Below are positions 1 through 4,881 of a stretch of 16,282 bases of DNA, in pieces (the first letter of the stretch is position 1; the number at the start of each line of letters is the position of its first letter). This DNA is from CALSPH01 sp041690035. GTDB lineage: Bacteria; Bacteroidota; Bacteroidia; NS11-12g; UBA955. The notes below the pieces were generated by a model. The model was not told the origin of the DNA. It saw nothing but the letters and a program-made list of their open reading frames with translations, and did not search any database. The stretch covers positions 1-16,282 of the forward strand of contig JBDNFC010000082.1 of the NCBI GenBank assembly GCA_041690035.1, written 5' to 3'. The position numbers and the translations under genes are program-made.

Positions 1-141
1 ATTTTCTTATAACCATTAATGGTTAATAAGCGCTGCCAATTGATAATGGTTGCAGCAAAAAGGTAAGTAGCAAAGTACATTTGAAACATCACTCCAAATT
101 TAACTATTTTTTACATTTATTTAAGTGCAAACATTATGGCT
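1..141. repeat. Left copy of a 141-bp direct repeat
   Basis: This stretch is matched at 3054-3194 in the same orientation with no gaps and only four substitutions (137 of 141 identical). It begins at the window edge, so the true left boundary may lie outside. Its right boundary is sharp at the shared tatggct. After it the left copy runs into an IS4-type transposase stub, whereas the right copy runs into a short GGTGT/ACACC hairpin. Such high identity in a non-coding sequence suggests recent duplication or a mobile repeat family. No family could be named. Confidence 0.9.
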
Positions 142-325
142 CCATCCTACGAAGACAATTGTCCTTATAAGAAAGAATGCAATGTATAAGTAAGTTAAAG
201 ATCACTCTACCTGTTAATTTCTTGGCATACTTATCAACTTGTGTCTCTATTGCTAATTCATCAAGTATACTGTTAGAGAGTAATCCTAAAATTTGCTCAA
301 CTTTCACAAAGTAAAAATAGTTCAC
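134..325 (-). pseudogene. N-terminal remnant of an IS4-type transposase
   Basis: The 63-residue frame matches from memory the beginning of IS4-type transposases common in Bacteroidota. These have an N-terminal helical segment of the form ILxLL...LDELAIETxVDKYxKKLxG followed by a hydrophobic FxLLIHCILSxKDNxLRxME stretch; here KVEQILGLLSNSILDELAIE starts at residue 8 and LRRMEP ends the frame. Complete IS4 transposases have roughly 350-450 residues with a DDE catalytic core, and none of that core is present. The frame stops seven codons after LRRM-type conservation ends, at the border of the 141-bp repeat near 141. The C-terminal part therefore appears to have been replaced or deleted by the repeat. 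It is a non-functional fragment. The family call rests on recalled sequence style, not on a search. Confidence 0.6.
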
Positions 326-395
326 ATAAACTATTGATTACTTTAACTTTTTCTACAACTTTCTTATTAGTTCTGTTTTCTATACAGACTCTTCC

Positions 396-422
396 GAACA
401 CCTATGGTGAGAACACCACGCA
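396..422. repeat. Short motif with GAACACC pair, shared with 3305-3318
   Basis: Two GAACACC motifs flank a small CACCTATGGTG inverted repeat (396-402 and 411-417). The 14-base string GAGAACACCACGCA at 409-422 occurs again at 3305-3318, in the same orientation and again downstream of a copy of the 141-bp repeat. The distance to the long repeat is 267 bp on the left and 110 bp on the right. It looks like another shared part of the same repeat module. Confidence 0.5.
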
Positions 423-434
423 CGGGGGATAAAA

Positions 435-474
435 CAAGCCCAAACTAAATTCTAATAAATTATTAGTTTGCTTG
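435..474 (-). terminator. Intrinsic terminator of the T9SS-protein gene
   Basis: Downstream of the minus-strand gene ending at 503, arms 435-439 (caagc) and 470-474 (gcttg) pair, and 442-448 (aaactaa) pairs with 463-469 (ttagttt), with a 2-base bulge and a 14-base loop. Read on the minus strand, the stem is followed by a short T-rich run (TTGTTTTAT). The position, about 30 bp past the stop codon, fits a rho-independent terminator. Confidence 0.65.
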
Positions 475-502
475 GGCCAAGATATAAAAATGTGCTTGTC
501 CC

Positions 503-1564
503 TTACTCTACCAATAGCCGTTTGAAGTTTTGGTTATCGCTTTTTACAATGTAAACACCTCTATCTAAACTGATGTTGATTACATTGATTCCCCTTCTAA
601 CTTCAACCGTTTCTGCAAGTTTTCCGTCTATAGAATAAAAGTTTAAAGTCGATTTGCTTTGCGCACTCACGTGCACTTGAGATTGAGTTAGACTAAGTAT
701 CTTTAGGTTATCTAGTTTGGAGGAGAAAGCGGTTTCTATTTTAGAGTAGGTAAATGATCCATTAAAATCTACCATTTTTAAACGATATTCTAAACCGTAT
801 GGTAGCTTTTCAAAACGATCTGTGTAATTATATTCTTTGGTATTGTCATCGTTCAATTTTATATAGCTTAAGGTTTCAAAGTTATCTATTGCTTCTCCTT
901 CAACCCTGCGCTCCAATTCAAAGTGACTGAAATTAATCGCATTTTCTGATTTCCATTTTAACTCAATTGTGGTGTTTGAAGTGATTTGCAACCCAAAATA
1001 AATTAAGTCTATTGGCAAAACACTTTGGGTTAATCCTCTAGTGCCACAAAAGCAAAAAACACCAGTTCTTTGAGAAGCAGGCCCTGCTGCACCAAACACC
1101 CTAAAATAATAGATTCTACCAATAGTCAATCCATTTAAAGTCAGACCAACGGGTCCACTTGGGTTAGATGAATGAACGATGCCAATATCCGTTAATCCCG
1201 AACAGAGTCCGGTTGAGTAGGAAAACGCTTGAATTGATGCCATAAACGAGACATTCTTAATCACATTAATATAGGCAGTAGTATCACTAGGGATAAATGT
1301 AAACCACAAATCAGACCCACATTGAGAAAGTAGAACTCCTGTAGGGCTAGGAGCGCAACTGTCTATATTAGATGTAGGTTCACAAGCCGTCCTATTGTCA
1401 AAGTTGGTTGATCCATTACAAGACGTTCCTGTCAAGCAACCATTAATCCAAATTGGTTGGAACATAACTGCATTTGCAAATCCGGTTCCACCTCCGGGAC
1501 AAAGAGTTTGTGCTTTTGATATAAAAGATGAAATAATCAATAAAAATGTTAAAACCTTTTTCAT
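503..1564 (-). CDS. Secreted protein with type IX secretion C-terminal sorting domain
   Basis: This is a 353-residue exported protein. Residues 1-18 are a Sec signal peptide (MKK, a hydrophobic core, then SKAQ with cleavage expected after Ala18). Residues 20-180 form an unrecognised Cys-rich region with nine cysteines (22, 43, 49, 61, 70, 82, 121, 171, 173), including the CGSDLWFTFIPS stretch that resembles beta-sandwich domains of secreted Bacteroidota proteins. From VLPIDL at residue 183 to about 280 comes a fibronectin-III-like linker (LKWKSENAINFSHFELERR) that commonly precedes the T9SS type A domain. Residues 285-353 are the sorting domain itself (NFYSIDGKL, GVYIVKSDNQNFKRLLVE), which in this family directs passage across the outer membrane and is then removed. 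The ligand or substrate of the N-terminal part is unknown. The gene stands alone in repeat-rich DNA between the two 141-bp repeats. ATG at 1564 is the only sensible start because it yields the signal peptide directly. Confidence 0.85.
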   Translation of the reverse strand: MKKVLTFLLIISSFISKAQTLCPGGGTGFANAVMFQPIWINGCLTGTSCNGSTNFDNRTACEPTSNIDSCAPSPTGVLLSQCGSDLWFTFIPSDTTAYINVIKNVSFMASIQAFSYSTGLCSGLTDIGIVHSSNPSGPVGLTLNGLTIGRIYYFRVFGAAGPASQRTGVFCFCGTRGLTQSVLPIDLIYFGLQITSNTTIELKWKSENAINFSHFELERRVEGEAIDNFETLSYIKLNDDNTKEYNYTDRFEKLPYGLEYRLKMVDFNGSFTYSKIETAFSSKLDNLKILSLTQSQVHVSAQSKSTLNFYSIDGKLAETVEVRRGINVINISLDRGVYIVKSDNQNFKRLLVE

Positions 1565-2101
1565 AAATGATAATTTTTAATACTGCAATATTAATCATAT
1601 TATTTTATATTTAAAAATATATTTAAAAAATTATACAAAATTTATTTTTTGTGTAACTATTTAAATTTAATTTACAATTTATTAAATTTTTTATGTAATT
1701 ATTTAAATTATTTTTTACTATATAGGTTACCAATTACGTAGGTGCAAATTTTTTGGTGGGTTTATAGTTTAAAATAATCCGAAACCATTACACAGGATTT
1801 TCTTATAAAATCCATAAAAAATGAGTTAATTGTTTGTTTATTAAATATATAATGTTTATTTCAGTAGCATAAAAAGGATTAGTAACCCCCACATTTGCCG
1901 ACAGTATATGCGATTTAAGCGCTAGAAAAATAAATTTATTAATTTTTAAGCAAATGAATGAATTATTGGATTAGAGCGTCATCTCTGCTTTGATTAACAA
2001 GCATATACTAGGACCTCTAATACATTGGTTAATTTAGCTCGTGATGGTCTAATCATATTTAAAATGTGCTTGTTACAAACCTGGTGCGGCTTAATTGATT
2101 A
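1565..2101. other. Gene-free AT-rich stretch
   Basis: No convincing reading frame is seen on either strand. Positions 1575-1730 are extremely AT-rich runs just upstream of the T9SS-protein gene and presumably hold its promoter, but no exact TAnnTTTG element is present; the nearest match on the minus strand has a one-base insertion (TAAATTTTG, near 1640). The remainder, 1740-2101, shows nothing I can name. Confidence 0.6.
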
Positions 2102-2327
2102 TTAGTTAGAATACCGAGTGAATGATAGTATTTCATTTGGATATTTATTTGGATTAGCCGCAGAGCAACCAGCACCAGAACATAGCCCCGCTAGAGCAAG
2201 TCTTAAGACTTGTGATACAAAAGACCATCTTGCCATGTCAGCAATTCGCCATTTAATAAACCCTTTTCTTTGGCCTTTAGGCTCTCGCTGGGGTGAATAC
2301 CCCAAAGGAGATTGCCTCAAAATATAA
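2102..2327. other. GC-enriched patch open on both strands, possible interspersed-element remnant
   Basis: This patch is visibly more GC-rich (near one half) than the surrounding DNA and is open on both strands: a 72-residue frame on minus (2102-2320, containing LRLALAGLCSGAGCSAANPN) and a 69-residue frame on plus (2118-2327). It also holds three small inverted repeats: the perfect 16-base palindrome CAAGTCTTAAGACTTG at 2197-2212, GCCT/AGGC at 2273-2282 and GGGGT/ACCCC at 2290-2303. Neither peptide resembles a known domain. The minus peptide is reminiscent of short 'hypothetical' ORFs repeated in Bacteroidota genomes, which are probably mistranslations of an interspersed non-coding repeat; that resemblance is from memory only. 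I do not call it a gene. Confidence 0.35.
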
Positions 2328-2475
2328 AAGTAAATGTAAAACTGGCATCATAAAAGTTGATACAGCAAATTCAAATAGTATTGCCCCAATTTAAAAAGAA
2401 AGCATTCAAGTTATTGGGCAGTGTCTCATTAAGTGTGAAAACATATAAGGCTCGTTCCGATGAAAAATTTCCCTT

Positions 2476-2510
2476 GGTTGGTCTTCCGTCACCAACCAGC
2501 CAAAATGTTT
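2476..2510 (+). repeat. Diverged inverted copy of the repeat-edge hairpin
   Basis: The arms GGTTGGT (2476-2482) and ACCAACC (2491-2497) form a 7-bp stem with an 8-base loop. The sequence 2477-2510 read on plus aligns with 3214-3182 read on minus at 27 of 34 positions with one gap. The aligned part includes the hairpin, the following CAGCC and the AATGTTT that starts the 141-bp repeat. It therefore appears to be an older, oppositely oriented copy of the repeat's edge. Confidence 0.5.
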
Positions 2511-2698
2511 ACTTATGCAAAAAGAATGCGTCCCATCAGTAGGAAACAAAATACAAAAAGAATGATTAAATAACGATTCATTGTTTATTATTTTATTAGT
2601 TTTGGTTTATCATCCGAAACAGGTTGATTCAAATATGTTTCGTGTTCTGTATACTTTTTCATTAATTTCCGGTTGTTAGAACCCAAACTATCCACAGT

Positions 2699-2733
2699 TT
2701 AAATACACGCAAATTAAGATTAGGTGTATTTAA
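2699..2733. repeat. Inverted repeat, 10-bp arms
   Basis: The arms ttaaatacac (2699-2708) and gtgtatttaa (2724-2733) are perfect reverse complements around a 15-base spacer. No gene borders it closely and no T-run follows, so it is not an obvious terminator. Its role is unknown. Confidence 0.6.
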
Positions 2734-2760
2734 TAACATCTGCCCAAAATGAATGAATGA

Positions 2761-2791
2761 ACTTTTGATTGCTAGAATCCAAATCAAAAGT
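2761..2791. repeat. Inverted repeat, 10-bp arms
   Basis: The arms acttttgatt (2761-2770) and aatcaaaagt (2782-2791) are perfect reverse complements around 11 bases. Like the repeat 30 bp to its left, it lies in gene-free DNA. It could be an operator-type dyad, a small hairpin or an element end; nothing in the sequence decides which. Confidence 0.6.
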
Positions 2792-2947
2792 AACAAGCGA
2801 AAGATTATTATTTCCTATCACTATTCAATTAATAAACTGCCAATGCATATGGCCAAAAATGGATAGTTTTTGGTATTCTTAAAAATTGTTTAGGGCATTT
2901 GTTGCAAAGTCTAAAGCAGTATTAGTGTCCAAATCATTAACTAACCT

Positions 2948-3005
2948 CTTCGTAAGGTCAGCGAAGCGTTCTACGAAGTATGTATAGAAACGAGTCTTCG
3001 ACTCG
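2948..3005. repeat. Two adjacent hairpins
   Basis: The first has arms cttcgta (2948-2954) and tacgaag (2972-2978). The second has arms cgagtc (2991-2996) and gactcg (3000-3005) with a ttc loop. The second lies inside a 50-bp segment repeated at 3227-3275, where the sequence is degenerate and this hairpin is lost, but another (ctataa/ttatag, 3236-3248) is present instead. Confidence 0.5.
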
Positions 3006-3014
3006 ACAAATGAA
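2965..3014. repeat. Diverged 50-bp direct repeat, copy 1
   Basis: This segment aligns with 3227-3275 at about 38 of 50 positions with one gap. The best conserved blocks are AGCGTTCT, ATAGAAA, GAGTCT and AAATGAA. The two copies flank the right-hand 141-bp repeat, so the order is short repeat, long repeat, hairpin, short repeat. Confidence 0.55.
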
Positions 3015-3053
3015 ATGTGCTGATTCTTTAAAGTCGCTAAAGGATCCACTATA

Positions 3054-3194
3054 ATTTTCTTATAACCATCAATGGTTAATAAGCGCTGCCAACTGATAAT
3101 GGTTGAAGTAAAAAGGTAAGTAGCAAAGTACATTTGAAACATCACTCCAAATTTAACTATTTTTTACATTTATTTAAGTGCAAACATTATGGCT
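3054..3194. repeat. Right copy of the 141-bp direct repeat
   Basis: It is 137/141 identical to 1-141 without gaps. It is followed at 3199-3211 by a GGTGT/ACACC hairpin and a second 50-bp repeat, unlike the left copy, which abuts a transposase remnant. A small minus-strand frame (2879-3145) crosses it but appears accidental. The end at 3194 is 284 bp from the 3' end of the initiator tRNA gene. Confidence 0.9.
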
Positions 3195-3301
3195 GGGTGG
3201 TGTGGAACACCAACTAAAGAAAAGGTAGCGTTCTCCTATAAATTATAGAAAAGAGTCTCCAAATCGATAAATGAATTATTCTATATCAATATTGGCAGCG
3301 C
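3083..3301. mobile_element. Possible MITE-like unit with 10-bp inverted ends
   Basis: GCGCTGCCAA at 3083-3092 is exactly mirrored by TTGGCAGCGC at 3292-3301, enclosing 219 bp that include most of the right 141-bp repeat, the GGTGT hairpin and one 50-bp repeat. The left copy of the long repeat also has GCGCTGCCAAT (30-40), but no mirrored partner is seen near it. No clear target-site duplication flanks the unit and no protein is encoded. A miniature non-autonomous element is possible; chance pairing inside a repeat-rich area is the alternative. Confidence 0.3.
3227..3275. repeat. Diverged 50-bp direct repeat, copy 2
   Basis: This is the partner of 2965-3014 (about three quarters identical, one gap). 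It contains the small dyad ctataa/ttatag at 3236-3248. On plus it is followed by the mirrored TTGGCAGCGC and by the GAGAACACCACGCA string at 3305-3318 that is shared with 409-422. Confidence 0.5.
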
Positions 3302-3478
3302 ATTGAGAACACCACGCAGGGATGAGTTTATATTAAAACTTGGAGCAACAACCATAAATATATTCATTTACCTAACTTTACACAAGTTCCTTATTTTAGT
3401 ATGGTAAAGTAAAAGCTAGGTTTGAAGGGCAAAAATATAAGGCATTAATGAAGCCAAAGAATTGTGGTATTTTATATG

Positions 3479-3550
<72 letters not shown>

Positions 3551-3561
3551 ATATTGGACTG

Positions 3562-3591
3562 CAAATGTAATGCTAAATTGACAATCAACAA
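3562..3591 (-). promoter_or_regulatory. Promoter of the initiator tRNA
   Basis: On the minus strand TACATTTG (3569-3562) matches the Bacteroidota -7 element TAnnTTTG exactly, and TTG (3591-3589) stands 19 bases upstream as the -33 element. The tRNA 5' end is 11 bases downstream, implying a leader of only a few bases. Promoters of this form are used by the primary sigma factor of the phylum. Confidence 0.65.
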
Positions 3592-3688
3592 TGATAATTT
3601 TTAATTATTTTAAGATTTTATAAATTTAGGTATAAGTGCAAAGTAATGATATAATTAGAGGTGATATAGAAGATTAAATAAATATTTT

Positions 3689-4129
3689 CTAAAGTGCTAT
3701 ACTACACATAGTTGCAGTTGACTTTGCAATCACTGTTTTGGTATCTAATTCATCAGTTGTATAAATACTTGCCTTGCAATAGGTGAGTAAATTGCCTTCT
3801 TTGATCACTTTTGCTTTCGCCCAAAGGGTTTTGCCAACTCCTTTTCTTATAAAAGAAAGATTAAGATTAGAGGTAACCATTCCTTTGCCTGCAGGGGCAA
3901 GGGTAAGGGCAGAGAATCCCATTGCAATGTCGGCTATTGTGGCTATAACACCACCATGCAGCGCAAATGCTTGTTGTAAATGTATTTCTTCAATATCTAA
4001 TTTTAACAAAACGTGCGCAGGTTCGCAATATACGAGCGTAATTCTTACATGTTTCATAAAAAATTGACGGGTCAAAACATCTGCTATCACTCGCTTAAAA
4101 GAAGGATTTTTGGGGATAAACTTTTTCAT
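3689..4129 (-). CDS. PaaI-type hotdog-fold thioesterase
   Basis: This 146-residue protein belongs to the hotdog thioesterase superfamily, PaaI/YiaI-like branch, which hydrolyses acyl- or aryl-CoA thioesters in the cytoplasm. The signature HGGVIATIADIAMGFSA spans residues 58-74, with the HGG loop at 58-60 and Asp67 on the hotdog helix where family members keep their catalytic acid. The beta-sheet continues through VTSNLNLSFIRKG (85-97) and ends in the usual Ala/Thr-rich last strand. Length is normal for a single domain. The start ATG at 4129 is 3 bp after the stop of the TPR gene, so the two are co-transcribed. The substrate cannot be read from the sequence; a general role in clearing CoA esters is inference. 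Confidence 0.8.
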   Translation of the reverse strand: MKKFIPKNPSFKRVIADVLTRQFFMKHVRITLVYCEPAHVLLKLDIEEIHLQQAFALHGGVIATIADIAMGFSALTLAPAGKGMVTSNLNLSFIRKGVGKTLWAKAKVIKEGNLLTYCKASIYTTDELDTKTVIAKSTATMCSIAL

Positions 4130-4132
4130 TTT

Positions 4133-4444
4133 CTAAATTTCTAAATTTTCCAATACTGATTTTAATTCAGAAAAAGCATGCTTGTTGCCAATTTTAGCGC
4201 AAATTTTCATTCCGTTTTTGTAAATTTCTATTGCTAAATCATCTTGCCCTTTACGCTCTTTTAGCAGGCCTAGATGATAGTATGTTGCATAGTATTCAGG
4301 ATTTTCTTCTATTAATCTTTCTAATATACTTTCTGCAGCTCCATCGTTTTGTTCTGCAATATATTCTATTGCCAAAGCATAGTTTAAAAATGTGTCTTTT
4401 GGCTGACTTTGCAACCATTCTTTAATTTGTTCGATTCGTTTCAT
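4133..4444 (-). CDS. Small tetratricopeptide-repeat protein
   Basis: This 103-residue cytoplasmic protein is built of about two to three TPR helical pairs. Residues 20-52 (NYALAIEYIAEQNDGAAESI, then LIEENPEY) and 53-86 (YATYYHLGLLKERKGQDDLA, then IYKNGMKICAKIG) show the expected small and aromatic spacing with Pro at the repeat boundary. There is no signal peptide or membrane segment. TPR proteins of this kind act as protein-binding scaffolds; the partner is unknown. It is the first gene of a two-gene operon with the thioesterase. The ATG at 4444 gives the first TPR helix in register. Confidence 0.75.
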   Translation of the reverse strand: MKRIEQIKEWLQSQPKDTFLNYALAIEYIAEQNDGAAESILERLIEENPEYYATYYHLGLLKERKGQDDLAIEIYKNGMKICAKIGNKHAFSELKSVLENLEI

Positions 4445-4517
4445 TCTTTATCAATACTTGTTTGCAAAACAAAGCAATTTATTTAATATTTTTAAACCAT
4501 GCTTAGGGTAGAAATAA

Positions 4518-4525
4518 CAAAGTTA
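4518..4525 (-). promoter_or_regulatory. Candidate -7 element for the TPR-thioesterase operon
   Basis: TAACTTTG on the minus strand matches TAnnTTTG exactly, about 74 bp upstream of the TPR start codon. No TTG is present at the expected -33 distance, so support is partial. Confidence 0.35.
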
Positions 4526-4588
4526 AAAAAAAGAGTAACGATATTAAAATCTAAGTTTTTTTTTGAGACATTATTTTAAATATTTTTT

Positions 4589-4828
4589 TCACAAATCATT
4601 TTCATCTAAACGCCCAATTCGGATAAATTTATCAAAAACTTTCTCGTTGTGAGGCGCATCTGCAAGTTCTTTTGTGAGATCTTGCCCAGCCCAATGTTGA
4701 TAATGCTTGCCATTATTCCAAAGTCTGCTATTAGAAACATCATAAACAAAGCCCTTATAAGCTACCCAAATATAGGGTTTATCTTGCCCATTTGCGAGAG
4801 AAAGACTTCTTTTTGAAATAATTAACAT
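4589..4828 (-). CDS. Cytochrome b5-like heme-binding protein, single domain
   Basis: This 79-residue protein consists of only a cytochrome b5-like fold (heme/steroid-binding family). SKRSLSLANGQDKPYIWVAY at 5-24 is the typical entry, followed by FVYDVSNSRLWNNGKHYQHW (27-46) and AGQDLTKELADAPHNEKVFD (47-66). Histidines 42 and 45 in GKHYQHWAG and His60 in APH occupy the places where the family binds heme or an equivalent ligand. Canonical b5 has HPGG; this bacterial branch has HxxHxAG instead. The usual size is about 75-85 residues. A longer frame exists from TTG at 4858, but ATG at 4828 gives the family's normal start. No membrane anchor is present, so it is probably soluble. The redox partner is unknown and neighbours give no clue. 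It is divergent from the exported nuclease/phosphatase gene. Confidence 0.8.
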   Translation of the reverse strand: MLIISKRSLSLANGQDKPYIWVAYKGFVYDVSNSRLWNNGKHYQHWAGQDLTKELADAPHNEKVFDKFIRIGRLDENDL

Positions 4829-4833
4829 AAAAA

Positions 4834-4841
4834 CAAAACTA
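4834..4841 (-). promoter_or_regulatory. Candidate -7 element for the cytochrome b5-like gene
   Basis: TAGTTTTG on minus matches TAnnTTTG, with only five bases between it and the ATG at 4828. If used, the transcript would be leaderless or nearly so. The -33 TTG is not at the usual distance (the nearest leaves 14 bases). Confidence 0.35.
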
Positions 4842-4869
4842 CAAAATTTTTCTAGCAATAATAATCTAT

Positions 4870-4877
4870 TATTTTTG
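4870..4877 (+). promoter_or_regulatory. Candidate -7 element for the nuclease/ppk1 operon
   Basis: TATTTTTG matches TAnnTTTG exactly and ends four bases before the ATG at 4882, again implying a near-leaderless mRNA. Upstream there is a T-run (4847-4851) at roughly the -33 distance but no TTG. If the true translation start were further downstream, the leader would be of ordinary length. Confidence 0.35.
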
Positions 4878-4881
4878 CATC

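Larger units (their letters stand above)
2328..3478. other. Non-coding interval rich in inverted and direct repeats
   Basis: No supported protein gene lies here. The frames that exist are short and either overlap the 141-bp repeat (2879-3145, minus) or have no domain-like composition (2357-2542, plus). The content is structural: hairpins at 2476-2497, 2699-2733, 2761-2791, 2948-2978, 2991-3005, 3199-3211 and 3236-3248, plus the long direct repeat and two diverged 50-bp repeats, each listed separately. Positions 3331-3478, before the tRNA, show nothing recognisable. Confidence 0.6.

Noticed and set aside
2357..2542. 61-residue plus-strand reading frame
   Set aside because: It covers the inverted repeat-edge copy at 2476-2510 and has no recognisable composition, promoter or conserved neighbour.
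2879..3145. 88-residue minus-strand reading frame
   Set aside because: It runs through half of the 141-bp repeat and the hairpin segment at 2948-3005. The peptide has no domain-like pattern, and the left repeat copy does not extend the same frame inside the window. It is most likely an accidental frame in repeat DNA.
1..3478. CRISPR array or integron attC-site cluster
   Set aside because: Repeats are few, of unequal length and unequally spaced, with no unique spacers of constant size. No cas or integrase gene is present, and attC-type core sites are not recognisable.
4858..4858. Longer TTG start for the cytochrome b5-like protein
   Set aside because: It would add ten residues (a hydrophobic LEKFCSFVF stretch) not usual in this family, and it lies upstream of the best -7 promoter element. 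ATG at 4828 gives the normal domain start.
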